This document shows, piece after piece, positions 50,268 to 62,011 of a DNA stretch of 64,000 nt; position 1 is the stretch's first letter; each line of letters begins with the position of its first letter. Below the pieces are notes generated by a model. The model was not told where the DNA came from. It was given only the letters and a program-made list of their open reading frames with translations, and ran no database searches. The stretch is from positions 16,638,077 to 16,702,076 of the forward strand of contig NC_092582.1 in assembly GCF_037975245.1 (NCBI RefSeq), read 5' to 3'. This DNA is from Apostichopus japonicus (taxonomy: Eukaryota > Echinodermata > Holothuroidea > Aspidochirotida > Stichopodidae). The position numbers were made by a program, and so were the translations under genes.

Positions 50268-52476
50268 TTATTCATATTAATATAGATATACATATATGGA
50301 TTTGTATATAGTGGTCAAACTTAGACGTTATATGTGTTTTTATTCGAGATCGGTGTTTTTGGTGTAACAGCTTGCATTTATACTCTGTAATCGTCCACAG
50401 AATACAAAAATCCTTTAAGATGATGAGACTCTTACATTTTTATTCCCGCCAATTTTCTATAATTTCCGTTGTTATCAAACAGAAGTTAAACAAACCAAAA
50501 GAAGGGGTTTTCTCTTTGATCCCCTCTTTTTCTTCTTCATCAATTCCCATGCCGGGAATACTGACTTCACACTTGTCCCACTGTTAAAGAAGGTATTAAT
50601 TTTTAGAAAAGTGGTAAACTTTAATAGCGAGATTTGGGCGCGAGCCTCCGTTTACGACTACGAACGAGGCAAACGGTACAAGATGATATTCCGCAAAATA
50701 TGAGGTAAAGACCAAGAAAAAGAAGAAGAAGAAAAAGGATAGGTTGGGAAAGAGGGAAGAGCTTTAAAGGTATATAGAATACAAATCTTTAGTATCTAGC
50801 ATCTACCTCAGAATGTTCATTAAACTTTAAACAAGAGATAAAGAAAGACTTAAAAAACAGAGATAGAGAGAGAGATGGAAAGAGAAGAAAGAAAATCACA
50901 TAAGCTTTTCTTGTATCTTAAAGAATAACAAACTAACTTTTCTTTTGATTAAATTCTAAACATGGCCGGGGATTCAAAGATTTCAACTTATAATTTTTTT
51001 TTTTTACCAAAAAGTGGTTTGATAAAAGTAATATCATATTAAAGAACAAGAAAACAGTCCAGCAGGTTCTCATGGAAACAAACCCAAAGCCGCAACGTAA
51101 ACATGTATTGGTCATCTTCGTTGTACATGGCTTGCTTTAAGTCAACGAACCTTTACCAAAATTAGCCAGGAATTAACACGAGATGTGTTAAACAAAAAAC
51201 AACCAAACACAAAAAGCTCAGAGAAAAATCTATGAGAAGTAGGTATCAGTAATTGGCCGGGGTCTCAATGCCACTGAAGTTTTGATTAAAAACGCGCGAA
51301 TTATCATCCCCCGAGATCGAGTCATATCGTTCAATTATTTGCGCGGGAAAAGCGATTTATTTGCTATCAAAACCAAGAAAGAAAGAAAGACGGCTGAGAA
51401 GCGGTGGACAAGGGGGGGGGGGGGCGGAGGGGGGGAGTTCCTCCTATATTGAGCCCTGACTATATACACTATCCTCATATTAATTAGAGAAAATTGGTTG
51501 CCGTATCTAGCATGGGAATATCTACTAGTTGAACCAAAACGGTTATATCGTTACTATGGAAACGTTTTTTTTTTCTCTCTTCCCCCTTATTCCTTTGTGA
51601 CTCTCGGTTTGGACTTTCATTCATTGAAGACGTCATAAAAGAATAGGGTAAAAGTATAAACAGTTGAAGAAAAAAATCTTGCATTTTTCCTTTTTTTGTT
51701 TTGTTGGCCTTTTTTTTCTTTCTCTGTTACTCATTGGTATATACTTCTCTATATATATTTGTCTTCTAATCCTCTATAGATCGTTCGTTCGCCCAAAGCG
51801 TTCAATTCCCTTCTTTCGCGGTAAATTTATTGTTCTTCTGGGTTTGTAGACACCAAATGTTCGCAGTTTCTAGACCGTTTGACGTAGAATATAAAAACAG
51901 AATGGTGCCGTCTTAACCACTTTGTAAATTAAAAATACCCCGTACTAGGTGATGACAAGAGTTTGTTGTGATCCTGATGTTAGCGGTTTACGCGTATATA
52001 GTCTGATCTCGCAAGAACCGACAGCCCATATAACAGCATGGCCAAAAGAGAAGGAGAGATGAGAGAGAGAGAAAAAAAAGGTCTTCTCTTCATTTTTTTT
52101 TTAATCAAAGCTAAACGTAGGTCATATTTCACCGAACTATTGTCATTTTTTGTCTTGTTTATTTAAAAATGGAAAAAACTGAGTAATTACTCGGAGCGAA
52201 TAAAACGAGTGTCGTTGAAAAGCAAGACACATCATTTTACTCGCAAGCTTGTTAAAATATTTCAAGTTATATAGATTGCTAAAAATGAATGAGTTTCTGT
52301 TTCCCATATTTTTTTTTGGTGTGTATATATGTGTGTGTATGTAAATCCTTATATAAAGCATGTTTATTGCTTCAACGTAAGAGCATGGTGTGGTGTTCTG
52401 TCTGCGCATGCTCAACATTGTTTACTTAAATGTATAGGACGTATAAGACTAAGGAGTGAAAGCTAACATAGTAACG
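50267..52476. other. non-coding stretch
   Basis: No supported gene. A GA-rich patch (50855-50895), a G run with G-rich flank at 51411-51437, and T runs are present. Nothing in the short frames resembles a known family. Confidence 0.5.
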
Positions 52477-52552
52477 AGTTTAGTTGTTTAATATATTGGT
52501 AACGATTTAGTTGTTCAATATATTGGTAACGATTTAGTTGTTCAATATATAG
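52477..52552. repeat. 27-bp tandem repeat, about three copies
   Basis: 'gatttagttgttcaatatat' plus 'tggtaac' is repeated nearly exactly, with a slightly diverged first copy (agtttagttgtttaatatat). It runs straight into the following (TA)n tract. Confidence 0.88.
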
Positions 52553-52568
52553 GTATAGATATAGATAT

Positions 52569-52615
<47 letters not shown>

Positions 52616-52644
52616 TATATAGATATATATAGATAGATATATAT
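52553..52644. repeat. (TA)n/(TAGA)n microsatellite
   Basis: TA dinucleotides with 'tagatatagata' at both ends. Confidence 0.95.
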
Positions 52645-53149
52645 TGTATGTTTGTATGTATGTATAAAATAGGGGAGGGATAAACCAGAGGGGTGGGGTG
52701 GGTCAAGATGGGTATACGTGTGTGCACTAGATGGCATAAGTATACGTTGGTGGGGGAGGGGGGCTATACAGGAGAAACAAAATCGCCTATATAAAGATAC
52801 TTTGAAAAGTACTTCTCAATGTGAATGCTGTTATTTCCACAATGGACGGTACATGGTATTTTACTATAGAAACGTTTAATTATGCCGACTGCCCACACAA
52901 AAACAAAAACAAAATCCTAACCGGGTGAGAAATAATTGATAACTGACTAATTTCTGATATAACTACTTGACAACTTGACAAAATTGACTTTATACATCCT
53001 TCGTAATGCTTCGTAATCTGAAATGATCTATGAATAAAAGATAATAACACTAATTATAACAACAACCGCCAACTGTAATCATTATAAATAATATATAAAA
53101 CTTACAACTGACCATAAATTAAACTTGTGACACCCACCCTATATATTCA
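52645..53149. other. non-coding spacer
   Basis: G-rich patches at 52673-52703 and 52750-52763; no gene seen. Confidence 0.5.
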
Positions 53150-53160
53150 TATATATATAT

Positions 53161-53192
<32 letters not shown>

Positions 53193-53193
53193 A

Positions 53194-53251
<58 letters not shown>
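53150..53251. repeat. (TA)n microsatellite, about 100 bp
   Basis: TA dinucleotides with a few 'aat'/'aaat' phase changes. Confidence 0.95.
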
Positions 53252-53254
<3 letters not shown>

Positions 53255-56200
53255 CACGACGACAGATAGCCTTCACTAGCGAGAGATATGATTAATGGCT
53301 CCATATACTAATCAGAAGAAAAGGGTCCATAATTAGCGATAACAGACGTCCAGTCTGTTTATGACATCATTCCGATTATAATGGTAACCACTTTTCCTTG
53401 TTCCCACAATGGCTATAAAAACCATTTAACGATTGCGCTTTGACAACAATTTTCACCAAGACCAAACAAAAAAAGTAATAATAATAATAAATAAATAAAT
53501 AAAATATGGATATTTCATAGGCCATGATTTCGACAAAAAAGAAATATGAACCTAGTAAGATGTCATAACTGTTTTTTGCTTTACGTTTATATCTGGCTAT
53601 TGTTAACGGAAAGATATGCGCCTTGTAGGCATTCATCGCGTTTTGTAAATGCTTTGTTCCAAAACCTTTATCGGACCAATTTGCGAATATCGCATTTATT
53701 GGTTGGTGACGTGTTAAGTACGAGGATTTTTTTCCTTTTGTATTTTGGTTGAGTTAGCTTATACGTTTCGCTTCATCTCCATCAAAGTTTACCTCATCTT
53801 TTTACATTTTGGACTTTTTTTACTTTTTTTTAATATTTTTTAATATTTGTTTATTCAAAAGTTCAAAATTGAAGCATCTGGCGAAGCAGTAAGCTACACC
53901 ACGGGTTAACGGATTTCTAAAATGTAAACTATCAGTCGTTTCCAATGAAAGTTTTTTTTTAAAGTTAAACAGTTTTTACAAGCAACGAGGTCTTTTGCAC
54001 TCAATTTACTCCCAACAGGTGTTCTCGGTGGTTTAATGCCAAATCTAGGCGGCCCATCGGAGCCTTATCTTGGATTTAAGGGGGGGGGGGGGGATTAGTG
54101 GTAAAGTCACGGACTCCACGCTTATTCTTATAAGCTGAAAGATGCAAACACGGGGTCAAATAAACGCCATACATTCCGTATTTTATGTAAAGAAGGCAAT
54201 TGAAGTGTAAATATTTATATTTGTTTAAAAAATAAATTTTGAATATAAAAAAAAAAAAAAAGCTAAGACATCACATGACTGAAATAGTAAAAACATTGAC
54301 TGTGTTTCCACAAAAATTTTTTTTTGTAATATCTATTATAGACGGGTAAAAATTTAGGTCAAAGTTGAGGGGTTGTGTTACTATGTAACTTTTATTCATA
54401 TTTTGTGAGGGGAATAAACCTTTAAGCATCAGAATGGTCAGCAAAGTCAAAGCGGCTGGATTACTAAGTCTAGCATTCAGAACAATAGGTCAGGTTCACA
54501 TCACAACCAGCTCAAAACTCAATAGATAAACTAAAGACGTCCATGGCCTGAAATAACAGGTTTCACAATACTAATTTGTCAACGATTATTGTTATTGAAA
54601 TGTCATCTGTGTAAACGTTGTCAGTTGTAAGTGTGAATGAATTACAGGAACATTTTAACTTTAACATTTTTTAAAATTTATAAAAACCGATGGCGTAATT
54701 AATTAAGCATTAAAGGAGCATTTCGGACAATTAAAGTTTGTTTTTAACATTTGCCTAACGGTAACTCTGTCCTGTAATAATTTGCTCTTGAATATAACGA
54801 GAAAAGTTGGAATTAGGCCATAGTTGATAATTAGCCCGGCCTATATGGTGAATACAACTTCTTTCTTTTTGTTTTCATCAAAAGAGTCTCGTACTTTTTT
54901 CTCTTTGTTTCTTTAGAATTAGCCAGTTATCCATTTATCTCTTCTTTGTTTTATTTTCCCTGGCATTGGCAAATTCTCGGAGACCTTTTTCAGTTGTTTC
55001 TTTACGTGAACGTGCTTCAGAGGAAGCTTTAAAAAGAGGGCGCACTCGTGAAATCGATTTCCAGATAACGGAGTCTGCCAAACATATATAATATGTCCTT
55101 CTAGTGTATATATTGCCTATACATGAAATGAACGCTGAGAGTTTCATTGGACCAATCGTAAGTTACTACAACAGTGTGGCACACTTTGAGAACACATCGT
55201 ACAAGTTTAACTCCTGAACTTAAAAATAAATTTATAAGAAGTTTTGAATCGGTATAAGTAAAGAATAAGTAACGAATAAACTATAATTTGGTTTAAAAAA
55301 AATAGGTCAATTCTATAGGGGACGAACAGAAACCCATAGATGTGAGTATAATAAACATTGGAAACATCATGCAACAGGCGCGAAAGTAGTTTGGTTTCGA
55401 CTATATACAACTAAACGAGCGGGCGGGGTGGGTGGGGTGGGGTGCAATGACCGTAAGTGGGGGAAGGGGGAAAGACTCATATTTTGATTACAACGTGTGG
55501 ACAAAAATGGAAGGCGACGTTATGGATCAGAGCGGAATCCCTAATGCATGTGATTTGGCGAAGTTGGGGATGTTACATATGATGCTATCGATATGATTTT
55601 CCAAAATATGAATCGGCAAAACAAAATTATTGTAGTCGTTATGTGTAGGAATGAGGTGGAGGGGGGGGGGGGTGGGGGTGGTGATATATTACCTGTTCCT
55701 ACCTTACTACTCAGTCCGGGATATGTCGTGCCACTTTGAGACATGATAAAACGAACACAATTTATATAGTTTATGGAAACGCTAACCATACTTTTAAGAT
55801 TAACATGAAGAGACTCAACGTTTACACAAAGTACTTCATGTTGACACCGAACATTATTATTATATCTAGCACATGATAAGAATGTATGAAGTAGGTTTAC
55901 GTGCAGATGCTTGGCCTTATTCACATACAGTACATGCTCCATCGAACGTTTCATCCTCAACAATTTCGAGAGACAAAAAAAAAAACACTTTATAAACAGT
56001 CGCAATTTCGACTGATTATGAATTATATGAAACTTTAAAAATGAACATTGATTGCCTGGTACTCTTAATACAGACACTCCAACTGAATGATCAAAACACT
56101 AAAGAATAGGGCATCGCTAGTTAGAGAAATGAGGGGTTGTAATATACACCTGCCTTCCCCAGCCTAAAAGCCCATCTCGACACCTGATCCCACTTTCCAA

Positions 56201-57483
56201 AGTTACTGGGGCAGCTGCCCCATATGACTTCGCTGCACAATATGTCATTGATAAAAGTTCCAATGGTTTCCACAGCCCCACCCCCCTCCCTCCTGGTACA
56301 GTATATATCCCTGCAGTACCCCCAATTCTTTCATTGTTAACAGTTTTTTTTTTTTTGGGTGTGATGAAGGCTTACCAGGGGCTCAACAATATAGCTGAGA
56401 GATTGTACGAGTTAAAACAGAAAACGGTTAAATTTTGTTTATCGCTCGTCAAAATTGTTGAAAGAAACATGAAGGGATGCACATGACAAATTGCAGCTAA
56501 TACATTAGTTAGGAATGGGGCAGAAAGACATTACACCTAAATACATCAATGTTAGAAACAAGTAGGAAATACGTGACAGTTGCTGGTGATGTTTCCATGG
56601 TAACAACTGTCGTCACGCCAACGCATGAGCCTAACTAAAGTACATATTGGTAGTTGTTGAGTTACTGTTATATATATACATATATATACATATATATCCT
56701 GTAAATAAAAAAAAAAGGGTGGGGGGGGGGGGGTTGCCGTGCCCCAGACCCCTCGCCTTGCACGCCTATGAGCAGAGTAACAAACATTGAGAGATTATAA
56801 TAGTCCGTTTGGTATCTTTAGAGCAATTTTATCAGGTTTAAATTTGAGGCCAAAACGAATGAAACTGTAGAAAGAAAACTTTGCACAAGGGAAGAATAAA
56901 AGATTTGACTGAAAAAAACGCCCTTTGAATTATAGCATTTTTAAGTAATGAATCTCTTCAGGTATTTTATTATAACGTTTTACCAAGACTGATTGCAGGG
57001 GCAAGGAGTAATATGAGCCGATTAGTTTCAGTAAAATATCTTGTCGGACACAATCAGCCGTTTCATTAAACGTGTCAAAAAAGCCGGTAATATTCTATTG
57101 GTCTGATGTGACAAAAACCACCCCGCCTTACTTTCTGTTTATCATTATTTAATTTTCAGTGCTGATTTCCCAAAGGTCGAAATCTTGCCTTAAACACTTT
57201 GGATTAATTTTTGGTTTGCCGCTTGTGTTTCAATTTTTTTTAACGAATCCACCACCATGTTGATCAAGATGCCGTTTACTAATATGTCTTTTTACCAAAT
57301 GCGGTTACTTCTCGATGCATGTGAGACGGTCGTATGTCAATGGTACATAAATTTTGATGATTATGAAATCTCTGTAGAATTTCATCTTCTATTTACCTAT
57401 TTACATACTTCTCATCGTTCAATAGTATTTGCGGCCTTGCGGCTGGACCAATGCCAATATTGTTTAACTTTTTTGAAATATGA
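53252..57483. other. long non-coding stretch
   Basis: No gene can be supported. The longest ordinary-looking frame in the window lies here (minus strand, about 55541-56077, 178 codons). It includes a poly-Pro run from a G/C homopolymer and has no recognised domain. A G-quadruplex-capable tract is at 55422-55445 (gggcggggtgggtggggtgg). GC-richer scraps at 56150-56290 and 56710-56765 look like decayed dispersed repeats. Confidence 0.45.
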
Positions 57484-57490
57484 ATACAAA

Positions 57491-57580
57491 CATATATATT
57501 TACATATATACATATATATATGTTTGTATATATATGTTTGTATATATATGTTTGTATATATATGTTTGTATATATATGTT

Positions 57581-57624
<44 letters not shown>
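57491..57624. repeat. 14-bp 'tatatatatgtttg' repeat passing into (TA)n
   Basis: Five 'gtttg' anchors occur at 57522, 57536, 57550, 57564 and 57578, exactly 14 bp apart. A pure TA tract then ends at the SINE fragment. Confidence 0.93.
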
Positions 57625-57626
<2 letters not shown>

Positions 57627-57710
57627 AGGCCCTGATTCGAATCCCGGTGGAGGCTGGAAGTTTTTGCACTGTTCTGGATTTTCCAACTCACTACAATTTC
57701 AATCATATAT
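57625..57710 (+). mobile_element. second SINE copy, 5'-truncated at (TA)n
   Basis: 'ggaggccctgattcgaatcc' then 'cggtggaggctggaag', 'ttttccaactcactac' and 'tttcaatcatatat' matches the T-arm, acceptor 3' strand and body of the 373-bp array units with about ten differences. As at 15499, sequence 5' of the T arm is missing and replaced by (TA)n. The copy carries only about 85 bp of the element. Confidence 0.85.
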
Positions 57711-58732
57711 TTATATATAGGCTATATACTTTCATATGATCGATGAAGCTAAGTCTAACTTGTTTTTGCATAATCACCGGTAAGAATCGGGACCGGGGAG
57801 TTGCTGTCGGTCGCAGGATGGGTAGCAGGAAGAGATTAAGCCTTCTCGTTTCCTTAAATAAACTATGAGAAAGAAAATACAATTTTCAGTAAATTTTCTT
57901 CATCGCAAATTTTAGCAGTCTTTCCACCCCTCCCCCTTCCCCTCCCCCTCCCCTTCTCCTATATCGTCAGTCCTGGTTGGCCCAAGTGGTAAGCCAAATT
58001 ACTGGCTTAATTGCGCATTTTGGATGAGAAGCAACATGCACTATATACCTCTGGTATGTTAGAAAGCCCGCATTACGTAGAATAATTGCAGGCAGAAATG
58101 AATGGCAAGTGAAATATGTTTTGTTTTTATTGTAGATTTCGTAATAAATAAAACAACGGGATTGCCTCAAGCAGAAACAGAAAACAGCCGTTGTACCAAA
58201 ACATCACTTTATACGCTTATTATTCAACCATTAAAATAAATTATTTAAAAAAAGAAGAAGAATAACATAACATATAACCGAACAGACGTTTACTTAGCAA
58301 CGGGCAAGGACAATGGACGGTGTACTTTACACCTTTCGGTACGCTTTAACGCATTCATGAACGCAGTTAAGCAAGGTCGCTACAGATGTTTAACTTAATT
58401 CTTTATTACAAGAAATTATATTACAAGTTAATTACTTTTTGCCCCTTTCATATATATATATATATATATACTGAAACGGAAGATATACTTAATTTATCTA
58501 TAGCCCACCCTTGTCGCATCAGGAGGTTGTATCAGCCACCCAATGATAACCTATTGTTCAATTAGATTACAGAGTGGATATATAAATAAGTAAAACCTAA
58601 TGGAGAGTCAAAATACCATCATATGCCATTGATCCATTGATAGGCCAAGCCGTGTGTCAATCACGCTTGTGTGATTTTTTTCTCCTATCATAAATTTTCT
58701 ATCTAAAGTTTTTCATTTGTTGTTCCTTAAAT
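57711..58732. other. non-coding stretch
   Basis: No supported gene. A C/T-rich tract (57924-57958) and a short (TA)n (58450-58470) are present. 'tggcccaagtgg' near 57978 fits an A-box pattern but has no B box. Confidence 0.5.
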
Positions 58733-58990
58733 ATACATATACATATATATATATATATATATAGATAATATATATACATAGATATAGATATATATATATA
58801 GATATATATATCTATATATATATATATTACTGTATATGTCTATGTATGGGTATGGGTGTATGTATGTATATATATAGATATATATATATAGATAATATAT
58901 ATATACATAGATATATATATATATATATATATTACTGTATATGTCTATGTATGGGTGTATGTATGTATGTATGTATATATATATATTAAT
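58733..58990. repeat. compound TA/TG repeat with 105-bp internal duplication
   Basis: 'attactgtatatgtctatg' occurs at 58826 and again at 58931. Each copy is followed by 'tatgggtgtatgtatgta' and preceded by 'gatata' and TA tracts, giving a two-copy 105-bp unit inside the microsatellite. Confidence 0.85.
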
Positions 58991-59240
58991 ATTTATATTA
59001 TGTATTAATATTAAATCATTTAAGAGTATTTTACCCATTGTTTGGTTTAAACTTAAAAGGATTTTTTTGTGGTCGAAGTTGATGGCTGCAAATATTCTGA
59101 ATCGTGAGGTGAAAACCAAATCCTCATAGCATTTTAAATCACGAAGATATGTATCAAATATCAAATATGAATCAATCTTTTTGATATATTGTAAATGCGT
59201 CTGGCAACAACAGAACTTTAGCTAAAAATGTATATCTATG
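58991..59240. other. AT-rich spacer
   Basis: No gene seen between the two TA tracts. Confidence 0.5.

Positions 59241-59279
<39 letters not shown>
59241..59279. repeat. (TA)n microsatellite, 39 bp
   Basis: TA dinucleotides with one 'aca' interruption. Confidence 0.93.
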
Positions 59280-59282
<3 letters not shown>

Positions 59283-59791
59283 CTGCAAATACCAATGAGT
59301 GAATAAAACACCATTTATAACTCAGTAAAAATATGAAGATTAACATTCATGGAATGCAATCTTCTCCTGCTTTCTATTTTCCATCCTCTTACTTATACTA
59401 CAAGAGAGATTTCCCCAAAAAAGGGGAAAACACGAGGAAGGGATAAAAAATGATTATTAAAAATCAGCCCCGGGATCGTAATTAGAAGAAACAAGCCGTG
59501 CACGATCAGACTGGAACGTTCCTTGCTATGATTTCCCCGGAGAGCCATTGGCGTAAGGATACTTGTATGCAATCGCGACTTTTAGCCTCCCGTCAACAAA
59601 ATCCAGTCAGAAATCGGATGTCACTGCCGTAAGCCGAAATTTCATCTTCAAACTACGGATGCTGACAATGGCCCTTTTAGCTTTTTGGTGAGTGGAGAAA
59701 GCAGTTGAGGGTTTGGATTGCCTCGTGCCTAGTGGATTATATACGATATCTATTTTTTTTAAATATTTTTTTTTAAAACTTAAAACGCGCC

Positions 59792-59792
<1 letters not shown>
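59280..59792. other. non-coding stretch, relatively GC-balanced
   Basis: The 59.45-59.75 kb part is more balanced in base composition than its surroundings, but no exon, tRNA or repeat was recognised. Confidence 0.45.

Positions 59793-59848
<56 letters not shown>
59793..59848. repeat. (TA)n microsatellite, 56 bp
   Basis: Pure TA tract followed by a short (GA)n. Confidence 0.96.
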
Positions 59849-59851
<3 letters not shown>

Positions 59852-60756
59852 AGAGAGACACACTTTCGCGTTCGTTGATTGGTTCAGTTGATAACAATTT
59901 ACCGTTATCGAGAGGCGGGATTACTTATCAAGTGCGATCATTTTTATCAAGATTTAACCAAACGAAAAGATAAACAATTGAAAAGAAATCACACCAAACA
60001 GGTTTCGCGCATTCATTAACCGAAAGATCACGTGGCCACAAAGTATGTCGTATGTGTCCTTTGTAAAAAAGCTATCGTACATCGTGGATTTTTTTCGTCA
60101 GACATTTTCTCGTATTACAATCACCGCTTGTTAATTATGCATTGCCTCACTGTAAAGGAACGGTACCTGAGTAACATTTCTTAAAAATATTTCAATCAAA
60201 TGTAGTTTTAATTCAATTCAATCAAATGTATATATATACTTATTTGTGTCGTAAACACGACAGTACATGAGGTATCGTGTTTACGGAAATTACATTACAG
60301 ATATACACATATACTCATAACGGTTCATGACCCCACCTAAATCAGACGGGTGAATTTCGAATCGCCTCCCACCCCACCAACCATCCCACATTTGATGTCA
60401 TGGGCATGCCCGTTACTGCATACATTTTACACGATCAAGACAATTGCGCTTATAGGGTATAGGCCTAGCTATAATCTCTGTCACTTAAACATTTATAAAA
60501 TAAATCAATAAAAAAAACTGAAACTAAAAATTACACAAATAATTAAAAATAAAAAAACATAAATAAATGGGAGTACCTATTTGTTTTATAACTATATTCA
60601 ATGTAATGTAGAAAATACCAAGTTTTCTATATTGTGATATTGCTGTACTCGATTGGGTGGTGGGGGGGGGGGGTGGAGAATATTGTGGGTGGTAGGGAAC
60701 ACCGTTTCGTTATGTGCTGCCACATGTACCAGAGACTATTAAATTGTACATATTGT
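59849..60756. other. non-coding stretch
   Basis: No supported gene. It contains the 60250-60285 hairpin listed separately and a G run at 60660-60672. Confidence 0.5.
60250..60285. repeat. 11-bp inverted repeat (hairpin)
   Basis: 'cgtaaacacga' (60250-60260) and 'tcgtgtttacg' (60275-60285) are exact reverse complements around a 14-bp loop. No element around it was recognised. Confidence 0.75.
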
Positions 60757-60758
60757 AA

Positions 60759-60818
<60 letters not shown>
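60757..60818. repeat. (TA)n microsatellite, about 60 bp
   Basis: TA dinucleotides with one TG interruption near the left end. Confidence 0.96.
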
Positions 60819-60820
<2 letters not shown>

Positions 60821-61981
60821 CACGTGTAAACCCTAAACGTTAGAACGTACAACAGGTAACGATTTATATTTTTACCGCGCGATGCTTCATCAATTACTGT
60901 CACCTTGTTATTTTCCTGCTATCGTTATTAGACTGGTAAAATAATCTATTAATCGAAGAAAATAAATTCACAATGTCAGGGTGCTTCATACTGGCATCGT
61001 TCGACCGTAAAAGCAAATCCGCTAACTCTAGGCATAGAATATTTTATCTCTGTTTTTGTTTTCGGCATTTGAATCCGGAGAGCGTTGCTATAAAGCCACG
61101 GTCCGATACGCTCGGCAACTCTTACTATGATAAGGAACGACTAAACCACTTGTGTACCCATGACACGCTCGAGTGCGTTGCTAAGGTAACATAAAGCGGT
61201 CCACATTGATTAGCCAATCAACGATGGTCAACATACCAGCACCGTCTTCGGAAACAGGTCCGGTTGAATACACTTTTCATGAGATTGGGAAGTAGATACC
61301 ACCATTTGTTTTTGTTTTGTTTTGTTTGTATCTTGCTCTGGTCCCCCCTTTTTTTTAGCTCCTATTTAATGTATTGGGTATATCGCACATTGTTAGTCCC
61401 GAAACATTTTCCGATATTGTCGTAAATTACGGGAATTTCCCTCAAAGTGGAAATACTCTCACGAACTCATTTTATAGATTCGTTACAATAGATCGTCGCA
61501 ATAGATCATTATAATTCTTTACTAGGGATAAACTATGCCCCATTGCAAAAACAAAGAACCCACAGTATATGCACTTCGTATAGTTTTCATTCATGCAATA
61601 ATAGAACGAAAACGTTTAAAGCTCTTAATATGCTAAATCTGCTAAATTGTGGTGGATACCACGTTTGAATTGTGCTGCTCCAAAATTGCTTATTAAAATC
61701 GCACCCATACAATAATAGAACGACCTGCAACTTGTTTACAATCGACATACCACAGAGAAACGTTAAAGAGCTGAAATCGGAATCGGCTCCAACAATATTG
61801 GTCATTCTCACATGTCGGATTCCACGCACAAACTTGTGGAAAAGTTCAATTGCAAATCTGACAAGTACTCCTAGATAGGAAGCATGGATAACAAGTAAAT
61901 ATTTACAAGTGAAAAGTATATATTTGTATATATAAATACCCAGTTTATTCTGTACTTTTGAAGTATATTGCTGTTGCTTTT
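60819..61981. other. non-coding stretch
   Basis: No supported gene. 'aataatagaacga' occurs twice (near 61597 and 61713) in a segment with open frames on both strands, but no domain was recognised. Confidence 0.45.
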
Positions 61982-62011
61982 TAGCTCAGCTGAAAGTTTT
62001 CAGCTGAACTA
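61982..62011. repeat. 14-bp-arm hairpin 'cagctgaaa/tttcagctg'
   Basis: 'tagctcagctgaaa' and 'tttcagctgaacta' pair over 14 bp with one G-T type mismatch and a 2-bp loop. The following 'tatagcgatcgtgcgaatctg' text continues like a dispersed repeat I associate with marine deuterostomes (recollection only). Confidence 0.75.

Noticed and set aside
53546-53752. Possible fragment of a retroelement or receptor (plus-strand frame with RHSSRFVNALFQNLYRTNLRIS)
   Set aside because: The composition caught the eye, but no conserved motif of a reverse transcriptase, endonuclease or receptor could be identified.
55541-56077. 178-codon minus-strand frame, the longest ordinary-looking one
   Set aside because: It starts with a non-ATG codon at its full length, passes through a homopolymer-derived poly-Pro run, shows no recognised domain and has no splice or poly-A context. 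Chance is the simplest explanation.
57257-57490. Plus-strand frame starting MLIKMPFTNMSF with a good initiation context (ccaccATGt)
   Set aside because: About 75 ordinary codons lead directly into the TA/gtttg repeat with no donor that would save the frame and no recognised motif.
57970-58020. tRNA or SINE head from an A-box match (tggcccaagtgg)
   Set aside because: No B box (ggttcganncc) within 100 bp downstream and no acceptor pairing.
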